Assembly: GCA_015494385.1 (NCBI GenBank) | Contig: WGBJ01000475.1 | Span: forward strand, 1 to 15,100 | Direction of reading: 5' to 3' | Length of the DNA: 15,100 nt | Source of the DNA: Marinosulfonomonas sp. | GTDB lineage: Bacteria; Pseudomonadota; Alphaproteobacteria; Rhodobacterales; Rhodobacteraceae | In this document: one piece after another, positions 1 to 6,389 of the stretch | Layout of the letters: every line of letters begins with the position of its first letter | Position numbering within the stretch: the stretch's first letter is position 1 | Program-made: the position numbers and the translations under genes | Notes under the pieces: model-generated | Databases searched by the model: none | Seen by the model: only the letters and a program-made list of their open reading frames with translations | Told to the model about the DNA's origin: nothing

Positions 1-130
1 CGTGCGCAGCCTGTTTTCCGCCGTGCAGGTGATCACCCACACCGGCGACAAATACATGCTGAAATATCTGGCCGATCCGGAAGGCACCGTAAACGCCATC
101 CTATCCGCTCGCGACAGGGGGATGGCATGA
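1..130 (+). CDS. C-terminal end of an unidentified protein (possibly bPH-like)
   Basis: An open frame enters from the left edge (codons in phase from base 2) and stops with TGA at 128-130. It gives 42 residues ending in SARDRGMA. The stop overlaps the next ATG (127) as ATGA, which argues that this is the true frame and that the genes are translationally coupled. The tail does not resemble the end of aspartate carbamoyltransferase PyrB, a common neighbour of pyrC. The spacing of a short strand, a Y-L-x-D-P turn and a final amphipathic helix resembles the tails of the bPH-like proteins downstream, so a further bPH-type protein is a weak inference. The family cannot be settled from this fragment. 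Confidence 0.6.
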   Translation, partial: VRSLFSAVQVITHTGDKYMLKYLADPEGTVNAILSARDRGMA

Positions 131-651
131 CGATCCCGGCCGGTTGGGAAGGTATCTTTGAGCAGGACGAAAAGATCGTCTGGCAAGGGGTGCCCGATGG
201 CCGTGTCTACTTTAGCGCCCGCCATATCCCAATGATGATCTTTGGCGGCTTCTTTGCCGGTTTTGCCCTGTTCTGGATGATTGGCGCCGCAGCAACCGGC
301 GGCAGTTTCTGGATGTTCGGCCTGTTGCATTTCACTGTTGGTATCCTGCTGGCCTTGGCCCCGATATTCTGGGGGCCTTACCGCCGCCGCAACACATGGT
401 ATACTCTGACCAACAAACACGCCTTTATCGCCACCGACCTGCCGATACGCGGACGCAAGCTGAAATCCTATCCGATCACGCGGGACATGTCGCTGGAACT
501 GGAGAAAGGCGATTTGCCAACGGTCTATTTTACCTCGGAAATGCGGCGTAATAAAAACGGCAGCTATGAGCACAAGATCGGTTTTGAACGTATTAAGGAC
601 GGGTTGAAAGTTTACGGCCTGCTCCGCGACCTGCAAAGAAACAAGCCATGA
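127..651 (+). CDS. bPH-domain-like membrane protein (174 aa)
   Basis: Unknown function. The N-terminus carries the segment EKIVWQGVPD (residues 15-24), typical of bacterial PH (bPH/YdbS-like) membrane proteins. Two hydrophobic helices follow (about 34-57 and 62-83), then a basic YRRR stop-transfer and a cytoplasmic beta-rich part beginning WYTLTNKHAFI, and a final helix near KVYGLLRDLQ. The start is ATG 127, overlapping the upstream stop as ATGA, with an AGGGGG ribosome site just before it. The product shares its layout (IVWQ, two helices, RRR, TNK) with the protein at 812-1483, so the two are probably tandem paralogues. Proteins of this type are sometimes misnamed after neighbouring pyrimidine genes; nothing here suggests enzymatic activity. 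Confidence 0.85.
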   Translation: MTIPAGWEGIFEQDEKIVWQGVPDGRVYFSARHIPMMIFGGFFAGFALFWMIGAAATGGSFWMFGLLHFTVGILLALAPIFWGPYRRRNTWYTLTNKHAFIATDLPIRGRKLKSYPITRDMSLELEKGDLPTVYFTSEMRRNKNGSYEHKIGFERIKDGLKVYGLLRDLQRNKP

Positions 652-815
652 CCGCCCTTTTCCAGAACGCAAAAAACGACGAGATCATAATAGATCAGGG
701 CGAGATAACCGCAGCCATCCCCATGAATGGGGGGGCGTACATTGGTTTTCCTAGTTGCAATAACCCTCAAAAGCTTCGCGAGTTTCTGAAAAATGCCGTG
801 GATGCTGCAAAATGA
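648..815 (+). CDS. small ORF (55 aa), resembles the C-terminal tail of bPH-like proteins
   Basis: A 55-codon ORF fills the space between the two larger bPH-like genes. Its ATG (648) overlaps the upstream stop and its TGA (813-815) overlaps the downstream ATG, both as ATGA. This double coupling is strong evidence for translation despite the small size. The C-terminal part (A-Y-I-G-F-P then N-P-Q-K-L-R-E-F-L-K-N-A-V) parallels the tail of the upstream protein (K-I-G-F-E then a helix ending G-L-L-R-D-L) and the NPKKALKSL tail of the downstream one. It may be a paralogue shrunk by internal deletion, or a small partner subunit. A run of seven G (729-735) lies inside it, so a sequencing or slippage error could change its apparent length. 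It has no membrane helix. Confidence 0.7.
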   Translation: MTALFQNAKNDEIIIDQGEITAAIPMNGGAYIGFPSCNNPQKLREFLKNAVDAAK

Positions 816-1483
816 CAGCCATCCCTTCCACTGATGATCAGGTTGATACAGCTGAAGCCAGATACAGCCAGAAGCCAGGGGAAATCGGCAAACGCCTTCC
901 TAATGCTCAAGACTTTCTTGAAGAAGGGGAGCATATTGTTTGGCAATGCAAACCTTCGATTACACCAGTCGGAAATTGGCGCAGGGTAGCCTTGTTACCG
1001 GTTATGGTATTTATCGGCCCAATAGTATTTTTCGCAATTTTCTCGACAATCTTAACAGGCATCAGCGGGAATGGCTTCCAGTTTGGCAAGCTTGGCATTG
1101 TTCTGGTTTACGGTGTGGTGTTTTTATGCGCCGCATTGGTTCTCGCGGAATATCTGCGCCAGATGCAATGGTTGTTCCGACGTCGGATTTCCTATGTGGT
1201 CACGAACAAGCGCTATATACGTCTGGCTTCCGGGAAAATTACAGACCAGATAGGCTTGTCATCAATTCACCGCCCCCACCTCTCGGGTATGCCTGAAACT
1301 GCGCCAAGGTTTTACAGAGCAATCAATAGTTTTCTAAAGCCCCCACCCTATATCGTTATCGTTCCCAAAGAACGTTCGGACTGGAATACTTTTAATGGCA
1401 AGGATACTTTGGCAATCACCGGCTGCAAAAACCCAAAGAAAGCCCTCAAATCATTGCAAACCGCATTGGACGCTGCACAATGA
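812..1483 (+). CDS. bPH-domain-like membrane protein (223 aa)
   Basis: Same architecture as the protein at 127-651 but with a longer polar N-terminus (about 30 residues). EGEHIVWQCKPS lies at about 38-49, followed by hydrophobic helices at about 59-82 and 92-114, FRRR at 122-125, then YVVTNKRYIRL opening a beta-rich soluble domain, and a final helix NPKKALKSLQTALDAA. The function is unknown; bPH proteins are usually cytoplasmic-face membrane proteins. It starts at ATG 812 inside an ATGA overlap and its stop overlaps the pyrC start the same way. No good Shine-Dalgarno precedes it, consistent with translational coupling. Its stretch around 900-1400 looks somewhat more AT-rich than pyrC. Confidence 0.85.
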   Translation: MTAIPSTDDQVDTAEARYSQKPGEIGKRLPNAQDFLEEGEHIVWQCKPSITPVGNWRRVALLPVMVFIGPIVFFAIFSTILTGISGNGFQFGKLGIVLVYGVVFLCAALVLAEYLRQMQWLFRRRISYVVTNKRYIRLASGKITDQIGLSSIHRPHLSGMPETAPRFYRAINSFLKPPPYIVIVPKERSDWNTFNGKDTLAITGCKNPKKALKSLQTALDAAQ

Positions 1484-2745
1484 CTATCACCTTTACAAAC
1501 GCCCGACTGATTGACCCCGAAAACGGCAGCGATGCTATTGGCAGCCTGACGGTAGAGGATGGCGTGATCACCGGCATCAACACCGCCCCCGTTGGCGATG
1601 TGGTGGATTGTGGTGGCAAATGCCTTGCGCCGGGCATTGTCGATATCGGCGTGAAGGTGTGCGAGCCGGGCGAGCGGCACAAGGAAAGCTATCGCACCGC
1701 CGGACTGGCGGCCGCAGCAGGCGGGGTGACTACCGTAGTCACCCGCCCCGACACCATGCCCGCCATTGACAGCCCCGAGGTTCTGGAATTCGTTGCGCGA
1801 CGTGCGCGCGAGGCGTCCCAAGTGCGCATGATCCCGATGGCCGCCCTGACCAAAGGCCGCGAGGGGCGCGAGATGGTCGAGGTGGGGTTCCTGCAAGACG
1901 CCGGTGCCGCCGCCTTTACCGATTGCGACCGTGTGGTGACGGATACCAAGGTATTCGCCCGTTGCCTGACCTACGCCCGCAGCCTGAACGCACTGGTGAT
2001 TGCCCACCCGCAAGACCCCGTAATGTCCAAAGGCGCGGCTGTGACCAGCGGTAAATTCGCCAGTTTACGCGGCCTGCCCGCGGTATCACCCATGGCCGAG
2101 CGCATAGGGCTGGAACGTGATCTGGCGCTGGTGGAAATGACCGGTGCCGCCTATCACGCCGACAACCTGTCCACCGCCACCGCCCTGCCCGCGCTGGAAC
2201 GCGCCAAGGCGGCGGGGCTGGACGTGACCGCAGGGGCCAGCATCCACCATCTGACCCTGAACGAACTGGACGTGGGCAATTACCGCACCTTCTTTAAGGT
2301 CAAACCGCCCCTGCGCAGCGAGGATGACCGCAAGGCGCTGGTCGCCGCCGTGGCCAGCGGGATGATCGACATCATATCCTCGATGCACACCCCGCAGGAC
2401 GAGGAAAGCAAACGCCTGCCCTATGAAGAGGCCGCATCCGGTGCCGTCGCGCTGGAAACCCTGCTGCCCGCCGCGATGCGCCTGTATCACGCGGGCGATA
2501 TGGACCTGCCGACCCTTTGGCGCGCACTGTCGCTGAACCCCGCCAAACGGCTGGGACTGGAGGGCGGACGGCTGGCCGAAGGGGCGCCTGCCGATCTGGT
2601 GCTGTTCGATCCGGATGCGCCTTTTGTGATGGATCGTTTCAAGCTACAGTCAAAATCGAAAAATACCCCCTTTGACGAACAGCGGATGCAAGGCAAAGTG
2701 CTGTCGACCTATGTCGGTGGCAAAGAAGTCTTTAGAAAAGGATAA
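1480..2745 (+). CDS. pyrC: dihydroorotase-like protein, metal site missing (PyrC'/PyrX type)
   Basis: A 421-residue amidohydrolase-fold protein of the dihydroorotase family, which interconverts carbamoyl-aspartate and dihydroorotate in pyrimidine synthesis. Family landmarks are present: LAPGIVD (49-55), EPG (62-64), AAAAGGVTT, KVKPPLRSEDDR, RLPYEEAASGAVALETLLPA and a C-terminal SKNTPF. The key chemistry is missing. The usual D-x-H-x-H-x-R reads D55-I-G57-V-K59-V-C61, so both metal-binding histidines are gone. The usual TDHAPH reads S301-M302-H303-T-P-Q, so the catalytic Asp is Met. H176 and H256/H257 remain. Known PyrC' proteins of this kind support aspartate carbamoyltransferase structurally without catalysis, so that role is inferred. 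An active dihydroorotase should be encoded elsewhere. It is coupled upstream by ATGA and is 3 nt before plsY. Confidence 0.93.
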   Translation: MTITFTNARLIDPENGSDAIGSLTVEDGVITGINTAPVGDVVDCGGKCLAPGIVDIGVKVCEPGERHKESYRTAGLAAAAGGVTTVVTRPDTMPAIDSPEVLEFVARRAREASQVRMIPMAALTKGREGREMVEVGFLQDAGAAAFTDCDRVVTDTKVFARCLTYARSLNALVIAHPQDPVMSKGAAVTSGKFASLRGLPAVSPMAERIGLERDLALVEMTGAAYHADNLSTATALPALERAKAAGLDVTAGASIHHLTLNELDVGNYRTFFKVKPPLRSEDDRKALVAAVASGMIDIISSMHTPQDEESKRLPYEEAASGAVALETLLPAAMRLYHAGDMDLPTLWRALSLNPAKRLGLEGGRLAEGAPADLVLFDPDAPFVMDRFKLQSKSKNTPFDEQRMQGKVLSTYVGGKEVFRKG

Positions 2746-2748
2746 CCC

Positions 2749-3366
2749 ATGCCGGAAATCACCAGCAGCATGCAGATGCTAATCCTTGCGGGCGTATTGG
2801 GCTATGTGCTGGGGTCGATCCCTTTTGGCATGGTTCTGGCCAAAGTGATGGGGTTGGGCAACCTGCGCGAAATCGGCTCGGGCAACATCGGGGCGACCAA
2901 TGTTCTGCGCACCGGCAACAAAAAGGCCGCCGCATTGACGCTGTTGTTCGACGCGGGCAAAGGGGCGGTTGCAGTGCTGCTGGCCCGCGCATTCATTGGC
3001 GAGGATGCAGCGCAAATCGCGGGGCTGGCGGCGTTTCTGGGCCATCTGTTCCCCGTCTGGCTGGGCTTTCGCGGGGGCAAAGGGGTGGCAACGTTTCTGG
3101 GCATCCTGCTGGCGCTTTACTGGCCGCTGGGTCTGGCCGCCTGCGCCACATGGTTGTTCTTTGCGCTGACTTTCCGGATATCGTCACTGGCGGCGCTGGC
3201 CGCCGCCGGTTTCGCGCCCGTATGGATGCCGGTTCTGGGCAATACAGAGCCACTGTACCTGGGAATCGTTCTGGGAATTTTGATCTATATCCGGCATTGG
3301 GCCAATATTAAAAGGATCCTTGCGGGAACCGAACCAAAAATAGGCAAGAAAAACAGCGCAACCTAG
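2749..3366 (+). CDS. plsY: acyl-phosphate:glycerol-3-phosphate acyltransferase PlsY
   Basis: A 205-residue integral membrane enzyme that transfers an acyl group from acyl-phosphate to glycerol-3-phosphate, making lysophosphatidate at the first step of phospholipid synthesis. The PlsY motifs are clear: GSIPFG (22-27), GSGNIGATN (43-51), DAGKG (68-72) and GHLFPVWLGFRGGKGVAT (98-114). Several hydrophobic helices and a basic C-terminal tail match the family in topology and length. It begins 3 nt after the pyrC stop, with the purine-rich end of pyrC as ribosome site, so it is the last gene of this operon. An 87-nt gap without an obvious terminator separates it from the desaturase. Confidence 0.97.
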   Translation: MPEITSSMQMLILAGVLGYVLGSIPFGMVLAKVMGLGNLREIGSGNIGATNVLRTGNKKAAALTLLFDAGKGAVAVLLARAFIGEDAAQIAGLAAFLGHLFPVWLGFRGGKGVATFLGILLALYWPLGLAACATWLFFALTFRISSLAALAAAGFAPVWMPVLGNTEPLYLGIVLGILIYIRHWANIKRILAGTEPKIGKKNSAT

Positions 3367-3453
3367 GGCAATCTGTCCTATTACCCAAAATACATGTTGT
3401 GCCGCGCGATATTCCCTATATCCAAGCGGGAACGATACTTATCAGGCTCCTTC

Positions 3454-4497
3454 ATGAACAACCCGAATTCGCCACATATGGCACCGACCGAACCCGAAAC
3501 GACACGCGAATGGGTGCGCCATCTGGCAAAATACCGTGATCCAAAGCTGTTTCGCAGCCTTTTGGAGCTAACGGCGACGGCTGGCCCCTTCATCGCCCTT
3601 TGGGCGCTGGCGTGGTGGTCCCTTTCCTACAGCTATTGGCTGACATTCGCATTATCCCTGCTGAACGGGTTTTTCGTGGTGCGGCTGTTCATCATCCAGC
3701 ATGATTGCGGGCATAGCTCCTATTTCAAGAACCGGATCACCGGCGACTGGGTCGGGCGTGTGCTGGGGGTGTTTACCGTTACGCCCTACGATGTCTGGAA
3801 ACGGGCACATAACATCCACCACTCGACTTCGGGCAATCTGGACCGTCGCGAATTGGGCGATATCGATACCATCACCGTTGACGAATATCAGGCACTTTCG
3901 CGCTGGGGACGGTTCAAATACCGTTTCTATCGCAATCCGGTGATCCTGTTCCTGATCGGCCCCAGCTATATTTTCCTGCTGACCAACCGCCTGCCTATGG
4001 GCATGATGAAATCCGGTGCAAAATACTGGTATAGCGCCCTTGGCACCAATGCCGCGATTCTGGCCCTGCTGGCCATCATCGTCTATTTCGGCGGCTGGAT
4101 GCCCTTGCTGCTGATCTTCCTGCCCAGCACCGTGATGGGCGCAACGATTGGCGTTTGGCTGTTCTATGTGCAGCACCAGTTTGAAAACACCTACTGGGAC
4201 CGCGACGAAAACTGGAACCTGCACGACGCCGCTTTGCACGGCAGCTCGCATTACGTTCTGCCCGAGCCGCTGCAGTGGCTGACCGGATATATCGGCATCC
4301 ACCATGTGCACCACATGTATGCCCGCATTCCGTTTTACCGGCTGAAAGAAGTGCTGCGCGATTTCCCCGTGTTGAACGAGGCCCAGCGCCTGACCATCCG
4401 CGAAAGCCTGTCTTGCGTAAAGCTGCAATTGTGGGACGAAAAGAACCGCAAACTGCTGACCTATCGCCAGATGAAAGAGATGTACGGGGCGGCTTAA
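3454..4497 (+). CDS. membrane fatty acid (acyl-lipid) desaturase
   Basis: A 347-residue membrane desaturase of the FADS family (omega-6/delta-12-like), which puts a double bond into acyl chains with a di-iron centre and O2. All three histidine boxes are present: HDCGH (83-87), HNIHH (119-123) and HHVHH (283-287). Hydrophobic spans lie at about 42-80, 155-170 and 190-230. The exact substrate and regiospecificity cannot be read from the sequence. The frame is open further upstream to an ATG at 3394, but those 20 residues look non-coding; ATG 3454 has a CAGG seven bases before it. ATG 3478 is another possible start. The gene appears monocistronic, ending at the terminator at 4526-4558. Confidence 0.93.
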   Translation: MNNPNSPHMAPTEPETTREWVRHLAKYRDPKLFRSLLELTATAGPFIALWALAWWSLSYSYWLTFALSLLNGFFVVRLFIIQHDCGHSSYFKNRITGDWVGRVLGVFTVTPYDVWKRAHNIHHSTSGNLDRRELGDIDTITVDEYQALSRWGRFKYRFYRNPVILFLIGPSYIFLLTNRLPMGMMKSGAKYWYSALGTNAAILALLAIIVYFGGWMPLLLIFLPSTVMGATIGVWLFYVQHQFENTYWDRDENWNLHDAALHGSSHYVLPEPLQWLTGYIGIHHVHHMYARIPFYRLKEVLRDFPVLNEAQRLTIRESLSCVKLQLWDEKNRKLLTYRQMKEMYGAA

Positions 4498-4525
4498 CCC
4501 GACCGGAAACTCGCAATGACATTGG

Positions 4526-4558
4526 AAACGCACAGCTTGCAAAGGCTGTGCGTTTTTT
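4526..4558 (+). terminator. rho-independent terminator of the desaturase gene
   Basis: An 11-bp perfect stem, AAACGCACAGC (4526-4536) pairing with GCTGTGCGTTT (4545-4555), closes an 8-nt loop. The run of six T (4553-4558) follows the GC-rich core directly. It lies 29 bases after the desaturase stop and separates it from the regulator module. Confidence 0.93.
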
Positions 4559-4559
4559 G

Positions 4560-4587
4560 TTTACATCTGCATAATTTCTGATATTTC
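4560..4587 (+). promoter_or_regulatory. possible promoter of the GbsR-family regulator
   Basis: TTTACA (4560-4565) and TATTTC (4582-4587) are separated by 16 bases in an AT-rich stretch between the terminator and the regulator start. Neither box is a perfect consensus. The proposed -10 box overlaps the palindrome at 4583-4602, which would fit repression of the regulator by its own product. This is inference from spacing and base composition. Confidence 0.35.
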
Positions 4588-4602
4588 TGTCATTACAGAA
4601 AT
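4583..4602. promoter_or_regulatory. palindromic operator O1, likely site of the GbsR-family regulator
   Basis: An 8-bp perfect inverted repeat with a 4-nt spacer: ATTTCTGT-CATT-ACAGAAAT. A further direct half-site ATTTCTG lies at 4574-4580. It ends 14 bases before the regulator ATG and directly before the AAGGA ribosome site (4603-4607). The same 7-bp arms recur at 5161-5178. MarR/GbsR-family proteins bind such palindromes as dimers, often in their own promoter; assigning it to this regulator is inference. Confidence 0.75.
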
Positions 4603-4616
4603 AAGGAAACGAATCT

Positions 4617-5144
4617 ATGGACCTCACCCCCGCCACCCGCGAATTCATCCTGCACTGGGGGGAAATGGGCACCAAATGGGGTGTGAACCGGTCTGTCGCG
4701 CAAATCCATGCGCTGTTGCACATCATGCCAAAACCCATGACGGCCGAAGAAATCTGCGATGTTCTGGGGTTGGCGCGCTCCAATGTTTCGACCGCCCTGA
4801 AAGAACTGCAAGGCTGGAAACTGGTCAAAGCCACCCGCGAATTGGGGGACAGGCGCGATCATTTCAGCTCGGTTCAGGATGTGTTTGACATGGTGTCGCT
4901 GATTGTCGAAGGACGCCGTGAACGCGAATACCTGCCCACCATCGACGCCCTGCGCCGCGTCACCAAAGAGGCCGAGGATGACGGCACCCCGAAAGAAATA
5001 CGCGCCCGCATGACCAACACACTGGAAATCATGGAGCAGCTGGACAACTGGTATCAGGACATCAACCGCCTGCCCCGCTCCGTGCAACTGACCATTATGA
5101 AACTGGGCGCCAAAATTGCCCGCTTCCTGCCGAAATCCGGCTAA
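4617..5144 (+). CDS. GbsR/MarR-family winged-helix transcriptional regulator
   Basis: A 175-residue cytoplasmic DNA-binding protein. The N-terminal FILHWGEMGTKWGVNRSVAQI (10-30) is characteristic of the GbsR-like branch of the MarR superfamily. A helix-turn-helix follows (about 41-66, MTAEEICDVLGLARSNVSTALKEL), then a wing (about 67-84) and a helical C-terminal half for dimerisation or effector binding. The ATG at 4617 has AAGGA nine bases upstream. The gene is flanked by two near-identical palindromes (4583-4602 and 5161-5178), which suggests autoregulation and control of the downstream membrane genes. The inducer is unknown. GbsR of Bacillus senses choline, but nothing here points to glycine betaine metabolism. 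Confidence 0.92.
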   Translation: MDLTPATREFILHWGEMGTKWGVNRSVAQIHALLHIMPKPMTAEEICDVLGLARSNVSTALKELQGWKLVKATRELGDRRDHFSSVQDVFDMVSLIVEGRREREYLPTIDALRRVTKEAEDDGTPKEIRARMTNTLEIMEQLDNWYQDINRLPRSVQLTIMKLGAKIARFLPKSG

Positions 5145-5160
5145 TTTTTTTACTTTGGAG

Positions 5161-5178
5161 TTTCTGTTATGACAGAAA
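5161..5178. promoter_or_regulatory. palindromic operator O2 overlapping a start codon
   Basis: TTTCTGT-TATG-ACAGAAA is a perfect 7-bp inverted repeat whose 4-nt spacer contains the first base before, and all of, the ATG (5169-5171) of the downstream membrane gene. It directly follows the GGAG ribosome site (5157-5160). The arms are identical to those at 4583-4602. Binding here could block transcription initiation or act as a roadblock; being in the transcript it could also form a small hairpin hiding the start codon. Confidence 0.72.
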
Positions 5179-5594
5179 TTAGTGAAATAAACGCCCCGCA
5201 AAATCGTTATCTGGTCGATCCGGTTGCCTTCTTTGCGGCACTGGTCCTTGCACCACTGCTGGTCGCATTGTTGGGGTTCTGGCTCCTGATCCCTGTATTC
5301 GCTGTTGTACTGGGCGGGCTGCCATATCTGCTTGCAGGGGGTCCGTTGCTGGCCAACGGGCTGCGCTACAATGAACCCTCCTTCTACGTTTTTGCCGGCA
5401 TAGGTCTGCTTGCAAACCTGGCGACTCCGTTTTTGGTCTTCTTGTTCTATATGGTGAACAACCCGCTAGAAGCGGCGCTAAGTGTCGCCGTCATGTACTT
5501 CGCATTTGGCCTGATCTTTGCCCCGCTCTGGTGCGGTATTTTCGCCGTCCTGTATCGCAAATTCCGGCGTGAACTCTATTCCCACCCTCTTTGA
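5169..5594 (+). CDS. small four-helix membrane protein, paralogue of 5964-6389
   Basis: Unknown function. A 141-residue integral membrane protein with a short polar N-terminus and four hydrophobic segments (about 19-38, 40-60, 70-95 and 102-128), ending in a basic tail YRKFRREL. It shares with the protein at 5964-6389 the patterns A-F-F-x-A-L, A-P-x-x-V-A, GGLPYL, GGP, LRY-x-x-PS and F-A-P-x-W, at equal length, so the two are clear paralogues. GGAG at 5157-5160 serves ATG 5169. The start codon lies inside operator O2, so regulation by the adjacent GbsR-family protein is likely. It is separated by 24 nt from the regulator and 13 nt from the next gene. Confidence 0.85.
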   Translation: MTEISEINAPQNRYLVDPVAFFAALVLAPLLVALLGFWLLIPVFAVVLGGLPYLLAGGPLLANGLRYNEPSFYVFAGIGLLANLATPFLVFLFYMVNNPLEAALSVAVMYFAFGLIFAPLWCGIFAVLYRKFRRELYSHPL

Positions 5595-5607
5595 AAGGAG
5601 ACCCGTT

Positions 5608-5940
5608 ATGACCTTTATCTATCTCACCTATTTCGCACTGTCCTTTGCTGTGTTGCTGGCGCTTGTCGGCATGATCATGAAGATCGGTGCGGCGATGGGA
5701 AACTGCCCCCAAACCACTGGTGCGGCCAAATCCGCCTCGATCACCATCGCCACGGGTTACCTGACCATCGGAGCGGGCGGCGTGTTCCTGATCGCCGTGG
5801 CCTTACCCCTGATTTCCAGCGCGCCCGCAACGGCCCTTTTGCTGTCACTGGGTCTGGTGTGCATGGCGTTGGGGATGGGGTTCAGCAATGCGGTTGCCAC
5901 GTTGCGGGTGGTTGCAAACCCAGCACCCCAAAATCACTAA
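5608..5940 (+). CDS. small hydrophobic membrane protein (110 aa)
   Basis: Unknown function. A 110-residue protein with three or four hydrophobic stretches (about 3-27, 43-68 and 74-98) and a short polar C-terminus. ATG 5608 has a strong AAAGGAG ribosome site at 5595-5601. The frame remains open upstream to 5518, but that part overlaps the preceding gene and is not expected to be translated. Only 13 nt separate it from the gene before and 23 nt from the gene after. It is therefore part of the operon and sits between the two 141-residue paralogues, to which it shows no obvious similarity. Confidence 0.8.
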   Translation: MTFIYLTYFALSFAVLLALVGMIMKIGAAMGNCPQTTGAAKSASITIATGYLTIGAGGVFLIAVALPLISSAPATALLLSLGLVCMALGMGFSNAVATLRVVANPAPQNH

Positions 5941-5963
5941 CAAGGGAAACCCGAGGGTTTATT

Positions 5964-6389
5964 ATGGAAAACAGCAGCCCGCGACTGGAACGACAAAAAA
6001 TCGATATTGGCGCATTCTTTTTCGCCCTTATCATCGCCCCAATATCCGTCGCGGTTCTGGGTTGCTGGATTTTCCTGGTACCCGTCATTGCCCTTATCGT
6101 CGGAGGGCTGCCGTATTTATTTATCGGCGGCCCGGTCATGGCCGTTTTCCTGCGCTACCGCAAACCCAGCATTGGCGCCTTTGCCTTACTTGGAGTGATC
6201 ACCAATTTTGCCACACATGTACTGGCAAGGGTGTTAATAGGCGCAGGATACATGACAGAATATTCACTCAAAGCGGACTTCGTATTTATGTGGGGCATGG
6301 TTTTTGCCCCGATATGGGCTGGCACATTTGCCTACATCTATTGCAAAAGCGCAATTCCTTCAAAAATCGGACCGATCCTGAATCAGTAG
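5964..6389 (+). CDS. small four-helix membrane protein, paralogue of 5169-5594
   Basis: Unknown function. A 141-residue membrane protein with four hydrophobic segments that aligns along its length with the protein at 5169-5594. Shared positions include D-x-x-AFF-x-AL near residue 15, VALIVGGLPYLF-like GGLPYL, GGP, LRY-x-KPS and M-x-FAPIW. The start at ATG 5964 is preferred because GAGGG (5953-5957) precedes it by six bases and it gives the same length as the paralogue; the longer open frame from 5859 overlaps the previous gene. The last seven bases overlap, tail to tail, the 3' end of gshA on the other strand. No terminator is visible between the two, so the end of transcription here is unclear. 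Confidence 0.85.
   Translation: MENSSPRLERQKIDIGAFFFALIIAPISVAVLGCWIFLVPVIALIVGGLPYLFIGGPVMAVFLRYRKPSIGAFALLGVITNFATHVLARVLIGAGYMTEYSLKADFVFMWGMVFAPIWAGTFAYIYCKSAIPSKIGPILNQ

Noticed and set aside
1348..2013. Minus-strand open frame of 221 codons across pyrC
   Set aside because: Antisense to the well-supported pyrC-like gene; Gly/His-rich shadow composition.
3394..3453. 20-residue N-terminal extension of the desaturase
   Set aside because: No ribosome site; Arg/Ser-rich non-family sequence before a better-supported ATG at 3454.
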